Below, one piece after another: positions 1 through 8,273 of a DNA stretch of 44,800 nucleotides. The position numbers and the translations under genes were made by a program. The DNA lies in the NCBI GenBank assembly GCA_964468125.1, contig CAYXVF010000048.1:1-44800 (forward strand), given 5' to 3'. This DNA comes from CAYXVF01 sp964468125 (GTDB taxonomy: Bacteria > Myxococcota > XYA12-FULL-58-9 > CAYXVF01). The notes under the pieces were generated by a model, which saw only the letters and a list, made by a program, of their open reading frames with translations, did not search any database and was not told the origin of the DNA. Position 1 is the first letter of the stretch. Every line of letters starts with the position of its first letter.

Positions 1-15
1 AAGTATCTATCCGTG

Positions 16-92
16 TGGCGCGCGGTACAGGATTTGAACCTGTGACCTCTGGCTCCGGAGGCCAGCGCTCTATCCAGCTGAGCTAACCGCGC
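16..92 (-). tRNA. tRNA-Arg (anticodon CCG)
   Basis: Read on the minus strand this folds as a complete cloverleaf: a 7-bp acceptor stem GCGCGGT/ACCGCGC, a D-arm with AGCTCAGCTGGATAGAGC, an anticodon stem CTGGC/GCCAG around the loop CTCCGGA (anticodon CCG, arginine), and a T-arm with GGTTCAAATCC. The 3' CCA is genome-encoded at 16-18. The 77-nt length is normal. It is transcribed leftwards, away from the TolC-family gene. Confidence 0.97.
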
Positions 93-108
93 TCGGATGA
101 GGCGCCCG

Positions 109-138
109 GGTGTACCCAAACGGACGGGCGCTTGTAAA
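109..138 (-). promoter_or_regulatory. possible sigma-70-type promoter of tRNA-Arg
   Basis: Upstream of the tRNA on the minus strand there is TTTACA (133-138), an 18-nt spacer and TACACC (109-114), about 16 nt before the tRNA 5' end. The -10 match is weak, but a comparable TTGACG/TAC-type arrangement precedes the tRNA-Asp gene. This is inferred from pattern only. Confidence 0.3.
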
Positions 139-266
139 CGCTGAAACGACCTTCCGAGCGGTGGAGCTCCCGGGGGTACGCTTGCGAATGTCGCGGCTCC
201 CCAGGAGAACTCGAAGCGCTTGCCACGGAAGCGGCTCCGTGGTGTTGAACGCATAGAAAGCCGCGT

Positions 267-1655
267 TTGGCGTTTTGGAGCATCACCCTGCTGCGTTTCC
301 CACCATCGTTGGTCGTCTGTTCCTTGATTCTCGGGTCGATAGCGAACGCCGGGGCCGCACCGAACCCGGACTATCAAAACCTCGACGTCGACACCTGTGT
401 GGCGATCGCCCTGCGGCAGAACGCTACGATCGCCCAGGCGGAAGCGGAGGTAGACGTCTACCGGGCTCGCCTTCGCGAGGTCGAATCGATTTTCTACCCC
501 AAGCTCCAGGGACTCGCCTTCGTCGCACCGATGTACACGGTGGACGCGGTGTTGACCGACACGACGGTCCAGAGTGTCGACGTTCGATGGAAGAGCATCC
601 GGGACTGGGGCCCCTACGTACGACTCGAAGCGATTCTCACCCAGGTGGTCTACACCTTTGGCCGCGCCGAAGCGGGTCAGCAAGCGGCCCAGTTTCGCAT
701 CGAGGTCGAAAAGGCGCGGGTTCGCGAGGCTCGGAACTTAGTGGCACAAGAGATTCGTCGCCTCTACTTCTCCTACATGTTCACCCAGAGTGTGCGGCCG
801 GCTCTGGAGCAGGGTCGTGAGGTGCTCGACGAGGCGATCGAAAAAGGCAAGGAGATGTACGACAGCGCGAGCGGCGAGGTGACCTTCGCAGACCTCAGTC
901 GGCTCAAGTTCGCACGGATCGAGGTCGACAAGCTCGACGTGCTCCTCCAAACGGCGTCGCAGGTGCTCCTGTCGGCCCTGAAGCACACGATGGGCTTGCC
1001 CGACAGCACGCAGATGAGCTTCGCCGAGACTCGCCTCCCACGGATAGAAGACGATCGGCTCCCGGAGCTTCCGGAGTTGGTTCAGCGCGCCATGGACAAC
1101 CGGCCAGAGTGGAAGCAGCTCACCGCGGGTCAAGCCGCCCTCGACGCACTCGAAGAAGCCGAGCTCAAGGCGAACCTTCCTGCCTTGGGCGTGGCCGGGC
1201 AGGTCGAGGCCGCTTGGACTCCAACGCGTACGAACAACCGCAACCCCTACTTCCGCGACCCCTACAATGAGTTCTCCGGTGGCTTGGCTCTCGCCCTCCT
1301 CTTCGATCTCGATCCGGAAAAGAGTCTCGCCAAGGCCGATGCGGCCCGCGCCCAGCGCGAGGGGCTCTTGGCTCTCGAGCGCTTCGCGAGCACGGGAATC
1401 CCGTTGCAGGTGAAGCAGGCGCGAGCAGATCTCACGCGCTTCAAACGGGTTTCAGAGCTCTCGCAGGATGGGATCAAGGTTACGCGCAAGTGGCTGACGT
1501 TTGCAGCCTCCGGCTACGAGACCGGGGCGACGACTGCGCGTGACCTGCTCGAAGGTCTCGCCGCATACATCGAATCAAAGCGGTCGTACTACGACGGTTT
1601 GCGCTCCTATCACATCGCGGACGCGGAGCTGCGTTTCGCCCTCGGCGAGCAGTAA
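267..1655 (+). CDS. TolC-family outer membrane efflux protein
   Basis: The 462-residue protein has a signal-peptide-like N-terminus (about 1-30, ending near AGAAP). It then shows the long amphipathic helices of outer-membrane efflux proteins, with the typical opening LDVDTCVAIALRQN and a duplicated pattern that includes QARADLTRFKRV near the C-terminus. Such proteins trimerise into an outer-membrane channel with a periplasmic tunnel and serve tripartite efflux or type I secretion. No membrane-fusion protein or inner-membrane pump is adjacent, so the partner and substrate are unknown. The chosen start is TTG, which gives the full signal peptide; no in-frame ATG is better placed. It is flanked by the divergent tRNA-Arg and a downstream PilZ gene. 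Family call is firm, exact start is not. Confidence 0.85.
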   Translation: MAFWSITLLRFPPSLVVCSLILGSIANAGAAPNPDYQNLDVDTCVAIALRQNATIAQAEAEVDVYRARLREVESIFYPKLQGLAFVAPMYTVDAVLTDTTVQSVDVRWKSIRDWGPYVRLEAILTQVVYTFGRAEAGQQAAQFRIEVEKARVREARNLVAQEIRRLYFSYMFTQSVRPALEQGREVLDEAIEKGKEMYDSASGEVTFADLSRLKFARIEVDKLDVLLQTASQVLLSALKHTMGLPDSTQMSFAETRLPRIEDDRLPELPELVQRAMDNRPEWKQLTAGQAALDALEEAELKANLPALGVAGQVEAAWTPTRTNNRNPYFRDPYNEFSGGLALALLFDLDPEKSLAKADAARAQREGLLALERFASTGIPLQVKQARADLTRFKRVSELSQDGIKVTRKWLTFAASGYETGATTARDLLEGLAAYIESKRSYYDGLRSYHIADAELRFALGEQ

Positions 1656-1784
1656 CAAATTCGAGACGCCCGGATTTCTTGATTGTCGACCTGCACCCGT
1701 CGTGTTAGGCGGCCGACAAAGGTGAACAGCCTCAATGGGGAGCTCAGCGGGCGGAGACATGCGCCCGAGATAGGCAAAGATCAG

Positions 1785-2207
1785 ATGGGGGTATCCGTGA
1801 ATACGGTTCAGGATCGTCGCAGGACAGATCGTAGGCAGACCCGCAGCAACGGGGTGAAGGTTGAACGTCGGGGCAATGACCGGCGCAAACGGCCGGATCG
1901 TCGCCAATCGCCGCGCCTGCCCCTCGAGCTGTGGATGGAAGAGGTCTCCGCGGATGGCGACGTGTATTTCCGTCGCACGGGCAACGTGAGCACTGGCGGC
2001 GTCTACTTCGATCGCGCGATCCCCCACGCCATAGGGACCGAGCTGACCCTCAAATTCGCCCTCCCCGGCGAGCGCGAGATGGTCGTGGCCCGTGGAGAGG
2101 TGGTCAGCACGCGAGGTGGACCGAACGGGCTCGGCATGGGTGTGCAGTTTCGACGCTTCGAGGGCGACGGGCAGCGCCGCATTCGCGACTACTTGCGATC
2201 CGCCTGA
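1785..2207 (+). CDS. PilZ-domain protein, predicted c-di-GMP receptor
   Basis: A 140-residue protein. The basic N-terminus (about 10-40) repeats DRRxxxRR-type motifs and leads into a PilZ domain (about 38-138). The c-di-GMP-binding signature is complete: RQSPR at residues 40-44 (RxxxR) and NVSTGG at 67-72 (D/N-x-S-x-x-G). The protein has no other domain, so it probably acts as an adaptor whose partner binding depends on c-di-GMP. The ATG at 1785 is preferred over an upstream start at 1683 because the extension is not family-like. It lies in the same 8 kb as an intact GGDEF diguanylate cyclase and near a large flagellar locus. Its target (motility, exopolysaccharide or other) cannot be told from sequence. 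Confidence 0.85.
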   Translation: MGVSVNTVQDRRRTDRRQTRSNGVKVERRGNDRRKRPDRRQSPRLPLELWMEEVSADGDVYFRRTGNVSTGGVYFDRAIPHAIGTELTLKFALPGEREMVVARGEVVSTRGGPNGLGMGVQFRRFEGDGQRRIRDYLRSA

Positions 2208-2238
2208 CCCATCGTGCGCGCGCGTCAATGCGCGTGCG

Positions 2239-2673
2239 TCAGAGCCCCTCGACCACCACGTCGACGCGCGTGGGTTCCCCGCCGGGGATCGACACCGCTT
2301 CCGCGCAGCCGCGGCCGTTGAGCGCGGCACTCGGGTCGAACGCTTCGATGTATATCACCCGGTCGTCGCCCGAAGGGATGGCGCTGAACCGAAGTTCGAC
2401 GTCCTCATTTTGGTCAACGCTTGCGAGGGCGCCACCCAGTGTCACGACCTCGTCGCCGCGGGGATCGATGTCGCCGGCCACGAGGCTCAAACAGGTCAGG
2501 ATCGTGTTGTCGTTGGAAAGGCGCGGCTCAAACACGAAGCCCTCGAGACTGCTGACCTCGGCTTTCGTCAGGCCGCTCACGCGGACATTCGCGGCGATCC
2601 CGATCGTCCCATCGCCGCCACCGCAGGCGCACAGGCAAAAAACCAGGAGTACCGCCGTCCATGACTGCTTCAA
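2239..2673 (-). CDS. putative lipoprotein, unknown function
   Basis: A 144-residue protein with a lipoprotein signal peptide: basic start MKQ, hydrophobic core AVLLVF, lipobox LCAC with the acylated cysteine at residue 17, then a GGGDG linker. The rest looks like a small beta-rich extracytoplasmic domain. I recognise no family. Its start codon overlaps the stop of the upstream gene (2670-3467) by 4 nt (ATGA), so the two are almost certainly translated together. It ends 31 nt from the convergent PilZ gene. Confidence 0.7.
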   Translation of the reverse strand: MKQSWTAVLLVFCLCACGGGDGTIGIAANVRVSGLTKAEVSSLEGFVFEPRLSNDNTILTCLSLVAGDIDPRGDEVVTLGGALASVDQNEDVELRFSAIPSGDDRVIYIEAFDPSAALNGRGCAEAVSIPGGEPTRVDVVVEGL

Positions 2674-3467
2674 GGCGTATCTCCGTCGAAGGTCACACCG
2701 ACCGTCAAGTCACCTTCACCCGACCCGGAGGTGAGCAGGAGCACCGCGACCACCGTCCCAGCGATCGCCACTCCCCCGGCGGCCCACCACACCCAGCTGG
2801 GAATGCCCTGGCCGTCATCACTCCTGGCACTCGGGGACTCCAGCCAAGGCTCATCCGTCTGCGCAATCTCGCCGGAGAGCGCAAAGGGCGACTGAGGCTC
2901 CGCTCCCCCAAGCGTGATCGTGGCTCCGGCGGTGAGCTCGAGCTCGATCGAGTAACGCGCTTCCTCCGGCTCCTCCAAGACGACCATCGCCACCCAGGCC
3001 CCCCCTTCCCGCTGCAGCGGCACACGCTGAATCTCTCCGTCGCTTTCGGCCCGGAGAAGAAGCGTGGCGGCGGCGACCTCGACCGCACCCCGGGTTTCGA
3101 GCTTGATCGGAACCGGGACATCGTCCCCGGTCGCCGCTACGGGCGAGAGCTCGCTGTTGAAGAGCGCGGCGATCGCTTCTCGGCGCTGGTCAAAGAGGGA
3201 CTGAATCTTCGGCGCCACCTGCGTGGAGAGCGAAATGGTGGGGTCCCGGGCGAGCATGCGATCGAATGCCGACGCCGCGTCCGCTTCTCGGCCGATGGCG
3301 ACGTAGACGAAGGCTCGGACCTCGTCGCAACCCTGTGGGTCATCGCTTTCATCGCAGCTGGGTCCGAGGGCCGCGAGCGCCTCATCGTACATCGCCCTCT
3401 CATAGAGCCCGCGCGCCTCGACGACGTTGGAGAGGGACAGAGCGATAATGATCAACGATGACGACAT
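2670..3467 (-). CDS. exported or membrane-anchored TPR-like protein
   Basis: A 265-residue protein. A short hydrophobic N-terminus (1-19) resembles a signal peptide. Residues 20-110 are helical and TPR-like (GLYERAMYDEALAALG, then AFVYVAIGREADAASAFDRML). A beta-rich middle (about 115-190) follows, then a transmembrane segment near 224-246 (WVWWAAGGVAIAGTVVAVLL) and a short tail. Start chosen at ATG 3467: the much longer open frame upstream runs antisense to the HEAT-like gene and is not coding. It overlaps the downstream lipoprotein by 4 nt, suggesting a two-gene envelope unit. Function unknown. Confidence 0.65.
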   Translation of the reverse strand: MSSSLIIIALSLSNVVEARGLYERAMYDEALAALGPSCDESDDPQGCDEVRAFVYVAIGREADAASAFDRMLARDPTISLSTQVAPKIQSLFDQRREAIAALFNSELSPVAATGDDVPVPIKLETRGAVEVAAATLLLRAESDGEIQRVPLQREGGAWVAMVVLEEPEEARYSIELELTAGATITLGGAEPQSPFALSGEIAQTDEPWLESPSARSDDGQGIPSWVWWAAGGVAIAGTVVAVLLLTSGSGEGDLTVGVTFDGDTP

Positions 3468-3599
3468 AGTGGAGCGACACGGTAGATTCAGAGGAGCTTC
3501 GTGGACGCCGCTCGGCAAGTCAAGCGCGTCGGTTGCTTGACTGCCCCGGGTTGGGTCATGCGACCATGTGGCGTCGTTTAGAACTACTCGGTCGCACCC

Positions 3600-4433
3600 A
3601 TGTCGGATGAGGAAAAACGCGATCCCAAGGCGCTCGCCCGTTCGATTCTCGCGAAGACGGGCAAAGGGGTCGATCCGGCGGCTTCGGCGACCCCGGAGAT
3701 GACGCCGCCTTCGCCCACCGGCGAGCCGCCCGGCGAGCCTTCGGACGGGACCACCCCCGAACCCCTCGCAGATGAATCGACCTTCACGAACCACCCAGAG
3801 CACGGCGCGGCCGCTGAGCTGATCGACCTCTACTTTACCCTCGACGAGCCCCTCGAGCGCGACGCGTGCTTCGATCAGATCGGGGCCTCCGGTGCGCCGG
3901 TGGTTTTGGAGTTCATGCGAGCGGTTCTTCAGGGCGATGAAGATGAGTACGTTCGCGCGAGCGCCGCCGCCGAGCTCGCCCGTCGGGGTGACGCGGAAGG
4001 ACGAGCGGCACTCCTGGATGATCTGAGCGACCCGGAGAACATCGACTTCTTCACTCATGCGCTCCAGACCCTCGCCGAAATCGAGGGGGAGGGATTTTAT
4101 GATCGCCTCTTCGATCTCTGGCAGCAGGACGAGCACGACGCGGACTTGATGCTCGAGGTCCTCGCGACGATGGAGACATTGAGTCCCAAGCGAGCGCTCG
4201 TTGATTTCGTGCGCGCGATCGACGCGGTCCAAGAGCCGGAGCAGTTTCGCGACGACCAGTTCGAGGTGATGGTGATGGCCTTCGTCCGCGCCGGCCACGT
4301 GAACGCACTCGACACCCTACGCGCTCTTCGTGAGCGAGCGGCGCGCTTCGCGCTCGAGGAGGAAGAGCAGCGGGAGCTCCTCGAATTCATCGACGAAGGA
4401 ATCGCCCTGCTCTTGGAGCAGTCGCCCGGCTGA
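3600..4433 (+). CDS. HEAT-repeat-like protein
   Basis: A 277-residue cytoplasmic protein. The N-terminus (about 20-65) is proline- and acid-rich and probably disordered. From about residue 66 it consists of tandem helical pairs of HEAT type, for example YVRASAAAELARRGDAEGRA, followed by repeats around HALQTLAEIEGEGF and MLEVLATMETLSP. HEAT arrays are protein-binding scaffolds; no catalytic motif is visible. It is divergent from the TPR-like/lipoprotein pair and convergent with nadK, whose stop lies 2 nt away. Partner and role unknown. Confidence 0.7.
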   Translation: MSDEEKRDPKALARSILAKTGKGVDPAASATPEMTPPSPTGEPPGEPSDGTTPEPLADESTFTNHPEHGAAAELIDLYFTLDEPLERDACFDQIGASGAPVVLEFMRAVLQGDEDEYVRASAAAELARRGDAEGRAALLDDLSDPENIDFFTHALQTLAEIEGEGFYDRLFDLWQQDEHDADLMLEVLATMETLSPKRALVDFVRAIDAVQEPEQFRDDQFEVMVMAFVRAGHVNALDTLRALRERAARFALEEEEQRELLEFIDEGIALLLEQSPG

Positions 4434-4435
4434 AT

Positions 4436-5314
4436 TCAATCGACCCGGCGTTGGCCGTCCACGAGTGGCTCGCCCCAGCCGAGCTTCTCACGAAGAGTCT
4501 GAAAATAGTCGCGCCAGGGGGCCTGCAGAAGACGCAACCCGACCGGGGCCACGGTCACCTCGAGACGATCGCCTGGGCGCGCCTCGACGCCGACCTGACC
4601 ATCGAGCGTCGCATAGACCTCTCGCGTCCCCGCCACGTAGATCTGAATCGGATGTTCCGTTGTCACCACCAGGGGCCGCTGAGTCAGGGAGTGAGGGCTG
4701 ATGGGAGTGATCGCGATCGCCGACAGGCCGGGGGTGAGAATCGATCCGCCTGCCGCCATCGAGTAGGCGGTGGAGCCCGTGGGGGTTGCGACGACGACGC
4801 CGTCGCCGCGCAGGCTCGTGACGAGCTCCTTACCCTGGAAGATCTTGTACTCGCTCAGTCGCGCCATTCCCGTTGGGGTCAGGGCCGCATCATTCAAGAC
4901 CCGCCGGTCGAGCAGGACTTCGTCATCGCGCAGCACGCGCGCATCGAGGCGGATGCGGTGGACGTGCGGCAGCTCTTCGTTCAACGCGGCAGGGATCGCC
5001 CGGTCGAGCTCGTCAACGGAGAACGCCGCCATGAATCCCAGGCGCCCGAGATTCACGCCGAGCACCGGTTTCGACTGGTTCGGCAGAAGCGACGAGGCAT
5101 GGATGAGCGTCCCATCGCCGCCCAAGACGATGACGAGATCGCAGTCCCGTTCAAAGCGCTCGACCGGCACCCGCTCCAATCCCTCGGGGAGCGGGGTGTC
5201 CTCTCGCTCCACGGTGATGAAACGCGCGTCGCCAGCGACTCGAACGACCTGCTCAAAGGCCTCATGAGCCGCCGGGTGCTCCTTTTTGAGCACGATACCG
5301 AGGGTTCGGGACAT
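4436..5314 (-). CDS. nadK: NAD kinase
   Basis: Phosphorylates NAD to NADP with ATP or polyphosphate in the cytoplasm. At 292 residues it has the usual length. It carries the family signatures in order: GGDGT at residues 65-69, NLGRLGFM at 88-95, NDAAL at 141-145 and the glycine-rich block DGVVVATPTGSTAYS at 171-185. No extra domain or disruption is seen. It is convergent with the HEAT-like gene and divergent from the DUF4388 gene at 5393. Confidence 0.96.
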   Translation of the reverse strand: MSRTLGIVLKKEHPAAHEAFEQVVRVAGDARFITVEREDTPLPEGLERVPVERFERDCDLVIVLGGDGTLIHASSLLPNQSKPVLGVNLGRLGFMAAFSVDELDRAIPAALNEELPHVHRIRLDARVLRDDEVLLDRRVLNDAALTPTGMARLSEYKIFQGKELVTSLRGDGVVVATPTGSTAYSMAAGGSILTPGLSAIAITPISPHSLTQRPLVVTTEHPIQIYVAGTREVYATLDGQVGVEARPGDRLEVTVAPVGLRLLQAPWRDYFQTLREKLGWGEPLVDGQRRVD

Positions 5315-5392
5315 GGAAGCGCATCCTCTCCCGGGGGCGCCGGGGGTGCAAGTGGTTTGCGCTGTTCCGGACCGTCGACTAGCCTCTACGTC

Positions 5393-6139
5393 ATGAGCAC
5401 CTCCCCCAAGTTGGGTCGAGACCTACGAGAGATGAGTTTCGCAGTCGCTGTGGCTCAGGTGATCCGAGCTCATTCGACGGGTGTCCTCGAGCTGCACGAT
5501 ACACTGGGTGTCAACCGCGCCTATTTTGTCGACGGAGCCCCACAGGGTGGACGCCTCGCTCGCATGCGACATCCTCTCGGGCGGCTCATCGTGGACGAGG
5601 GGCTGATCACCGAGGCTCAGCTGAACGACGCCCTCGCCTCGCAACGCGCGAGCAAACAGCTCTTGGGGCAGGTTCTGATCGAAGCAGGCTTGATCAATGA
5701 GAGTGCTCTGGACGCTCTCATCAAGAAGCAGTCCCAGCTCAACCTCTTCTCACTCTTCGGCGCTCGCGAGGGTCGTCTCTCCTTCAAAGAAGGTGCGGTC
5801 CATCTCACGAATTTCACGCCGGCGCCGCTCCCCCCGGCGGCCGCCGTGTATTTCGGCTTGCGCAGGAGTGCCGGCCTCGGAGCGATCGAAGGCTCGGTCA
5901 CACGGTTTCTGACCGCCGGGCTCCGTGTCTACCCGTCGCGCGAAGACGTTCTGGACGACATGCCACCCGCTGAGGCCTTCGCGATTGAATGGCTCCAGGA
6001 ACCTCGCTTCGCCGGAGAGCTCGCCCGAGCGCTCCCCCTGCCAGGGCATGCGATCGCATTCTTGCTCTTCGCGCTGGACGCGGTCGGTGCGCTCGAGCAC
6101 TTGCCTCCCCGCTCGGTCCCATTGGCGACGGCGAGCTAG
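5393..6139 (+). CDS. DUF4388/MshEN-like protein, possible c-di-GMP binder
   Basis: A 248-residue protein. Residues about 12-58 resemble the DUF4388 (PATAN-like) domain of deltaproteobacterial signalling proteins. Residues 61-113 hold two tandem copies of the MshEN-type motif: PLGRLIVDEGLITEAQL and LLGQVLIEAGLINESAL, each followed by xxALxxQ or xxLIKKQ. In GspE/MshE ATPases these paired motifs bind c-di-GMP; here no ATPase follows. The C-terminal half (120-248) is helical and unassigned. The start is ATG 5393; the longer open frame upstream is antisense to nadK. Domain call is by pattern; c-di-GMP binding is inference. Confidence 0.72.
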   Translation: MSTSPKLGRDLREMSFAVAVAQVIRAHSTGVLELHDTLGVNRAYFVDGAPQGGRLARMRHPLGRLIVDEGLITEAQLNDALASQRASKQLLGQVLIEAGLINESALDALIKKQSQLNLFSLFGAREGRLSFKEGAVHLTNFTPAPLPPAAAVYFGLRRSAGLGAIEGSVTRFLTAGLRVYPSREDVLDDMPPAEAFAIEWLQEPRFAGELARALPLPGHAIAFLLFALDAVGALEHLPPRSVPLATAS

Positions 6140-6183
6140 GGCCCATTTCCTTCAGCCCAACCCACCGCGTCACCGCTCGAGGC

Positions 6184-7104
6184 TCACTCGTCGGTCCACG
6201 CCGCAACGCGATTTCCGCCCTGCTCTTTCGCACGGTCGAGCGACGACTCCGCCGCGTTGATCAGCTCATCCACCGATTCCAGGGGACCGGCCGGGTAGGT
6301 CGCGACGCCGACGCACACGGTCAATTGGCCGATTCGATGGTTCGGAAACGCATGGTCCTGCACCGCCGCGCGCACACGATCCGCCGCAGCCCTTCCCTGC
6401 GAGTCGTCCGTATGCGGGAGCATCAACGCGAATTTGTGCGGTCCTATCCGCGCGAGAACGTCCGCGGTTCGGAGGCTTCGGCCGATCACGTCGGCCATTT
6501 CGGTGATGATGGCATCTCCCACGAGCGCCCCACCTTCGCGGCTGAGCCGCGCGAAGTCGTCGATGTCCACCATGGCCACGGACATCGCGAGCTTGTGTCG
6601 TCGAGAGCGAGAGAGCTCGCGTCGGCAGAGGTCGAGCAGGTGTCGGCGGTTGGCGAGGCCGGTCAGCTCGTCGTGTGAACCCAGGCGTCGATGACGTTCA
6701 TTGGCACGACGGAGGTCGTCCTGCAGTTGGCGCAAGCGCAGCTGCACCCGGATTCTTCCGAGCAGCTCTTCGGGCGAAAATGGGCGGCTGAGATAGTCGT
6801 TGGCACCGGCTTCAAAGCTCTGGTTGCGCGTGTCCTCTTCGCTCGTGGACGTGACCAAAATCACCGGCAGGTCGTCCCAGCTCATCTGCTGCCGAATGCC
6901 GCGAAGCAGCTGAATCCCGTCGAGCTTCGGCATGACGATGTCGCTCAGCACCATGTCCACGTCCCCGGAGAGAGCGATCGGCAAGGCTTGGGCACCGTCC
7001 TCGGCTTCCACCACGCGAAGCCGCAGCGGAGACTGCTCTAGAATGCGCCGTGTGCTGATGCGCATGTTCTCGCTGTCATCTACGACGAGGACTGTCGGAT
7101 CCAC
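6184..7104 (-). CDS. response regulator with degenerate GGDEF domain
   Basis: A 306-residue REC-GGDEF protein. The receiver has the acidic pair DD (9-10) and phospho-acceptor Asp55 (MVLSD), but the usual Lys is Arg (SRPF, about 107-109). The GGDEF domain begins near SHDELTGLANRR. Its catalytic GG[D/E]EF is replaced by GPHKF (221-225), so diguanylate cyclase activity should be lost. The I-site RTAD (212-215), exactly five residues before the motif, is kept. This pattern fits a c-di-GMP receptor. I chose GTG 7104, which follows the stop of the upstream cyclase and gives the family-typical start DPTVLVVDD after a GGGTGA ribosome-binding site; an ATG at 7143 inside the upstream gene is the alternative. 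Confidence 0.88.
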   Translation of the reverse strand: MDPTVLVVDDSENMRISTRRILEQSPLRLRVVEAEDGAQALPIALSGDVDMVLSDIVMPKLDGIQLLRGIRQQMSWDDLPVILVTSTSEEDTRNQSFEAGANDYLSRPFSPEELLGRIRVQLRLRQLQDDLRRANERHRRLGSHDELTGLANRRHLLDLCRRELSRSRRHKLAMSVAMVDIDDFARLSREGGALVGDAIITEMADVIGRSLRTADVLARIGPHKFALMLPHTDDSQGRAAADRVRAAVQDHAFPNHRIGQLTVCVGVATYPAGPLESVDELINAAESSLDRAKEQGGNRVAAWTDE

Positions 7105-7108
7105 CGCT

Positions 7109-8074
7109 TCACCCGTTTGCCTGTCCGATGGGCCGGTAAACATAGTTGACGTGCTGGTAAAGGCAAATGCGATTACGACCACTTCGCTTCGCTTGGTACA
7201 AGGCCTCATCGGCGAACGCGATTAGCTGCTCGACGCCCTTCACGTTCTTGTTCGGGTAAAACGAAATCCCGACCGAGATGGTCAACCGGTGCGAAACCTC
7301 ACTCTGCGTGTAGTCGCGCTCGGACGCCGCACGCCAGATGCGCTCCGCGACCGAGAGCGAGCCCGTGAAGTGGGTCTGGGGAAGAATCACCATGAACTCT
7401 TCCCCACCGTAGCGCGCACAGACGTCGATCTCGCGGACGCTGTCCCGGATGACACGAGCGAGCTCGGCGAGGACAAAGTCGCCGAAAAGGTGCCCGAAGC
7501 GATCGTTGACGTCCTTGAAGTGATCGACGTCGATCATGAGCACGGAGAGCGGCTCGTTGTAGCGCTGGGCGCGGAGAAACTCGTCACGCAAGCGCTGCTG
7601 CATCGCCCGGTGGTTGAAGAGCCCCGTGAGATCGTCGGTCATGCTCAGTGCTTCGAGCTCGCGACGTTTCGTGTTGATCTTGTCCTGGAGCGCCTTGATG
7701 CGGAGCATCGACGCCACCCGTGCTCGCAGCTCCAAAGGATTGTACGGTTTGGCGAGGTAGTCATCCGCACCGAGCTTCAACCCGGTGACCTTGGAGTCGA
7801 CGTCGCCTTTGATGGTCACGAGAATGATCGGGATGAATGACTCTTCCGACAGGGACTTCACAATCCGGCAGACCTCGAGGCCATTCATTTTCGGCATCAT
7901 GACGTCGAGGATGAGAAGGTCTGGGGGGCTCGCTTTGACCCGCTCGATCGCTTCGATCCCGTCTGAGGCGGTTTCGATGTGGTAGCCGCTGCCATCGAGC
8001 GTCTCGGCGACGAGCCGGAGGTTTGCAGCGTCGTCGTCGACCACGAGAATGCGTGGGGTGGCTTTGGTGCTCAT
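7109..8074 (-). CDS. PleD-like response regulator diguanylate cyclase
   Basis: A 321-residue REC-GGDEF protein predicted to make c-di-GMP from two GTP when phosphorylated. Receiver: VVDDD near 11-15, phospho-acceptor Asp57 (LLILD), Lys in LAKPYNP (about 109). GGDEF domain: MTDDLTGLFNHR, then an intact GGEEF at 223-227, with the product-inhibition I-site RxxD (REID, 214-217) five residues before it. So it should be active and feedback-inhibited. ATG 8074 gives the usual receiver start. It is directly followed (4-nt gap) by the degenerate-GGDEF regulator, so producer and probable receptor are co-transcribed. The cognate histidine kinase is not in the window. Confidence 0.92.
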   Translation of the reverse strand: MSTKATPRILVVDDDAANLRLVAETLDGSGYHIETASDGIEAIERVKASPPDLLILDVMMPKMNGLEVCRIVKSLSEESFIPIILVTIKGDVDSKVTGLKLGADDYLAKPYNPLELRARVASMLRIKALQDKINTKRRELEALSMTDDLTGLFNHRAMQQRLRDEFLRAQRYNEPLSVLMIDVDHFKDVNDRFGHLFGDFVLAELARVIRDSVREIDVCARYGGEEFMVILPQTHFTGSLSVAERIWRAASERDYTQSEVSHRLTISVGISFYPNKNVKGVEQLIAFADEALYQAKRSGRNRICLYQHVNYVYRPIGQANG

Positions 8075-8273
8075 CGGCCGGGAGTCTCCGCCAGGAATAC
8101 GATGTTGCCAGTCTAGCACCACCTTCGGTCGCTCTCGACGATCGTTTTTTGCTGAGATTCAGGGCACTTCGGTCCCGAGCTCCCACATCATCTGCTAGCG
8201 TTATCCTCCGGAGGTTCTTTCGGTTTTGTGTCGTACGATGTAGGCCTCATGGCCGTTCTCCTGGAGGGGTGAG

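Noticed and set aside
3468..4298. Long N-terminal extension of the minus-strand TPR-like gene
   Set aside because: It is antisense to the HEAT-like gene, and the composition changes sharply at ATG 3467.
4451..5392. Plus-strand open frame running into the DUF4388 gene
   Set aside because: The first 300 or so codons are antisense to nadK and have no family features; the real gene starts at ATG 5393.
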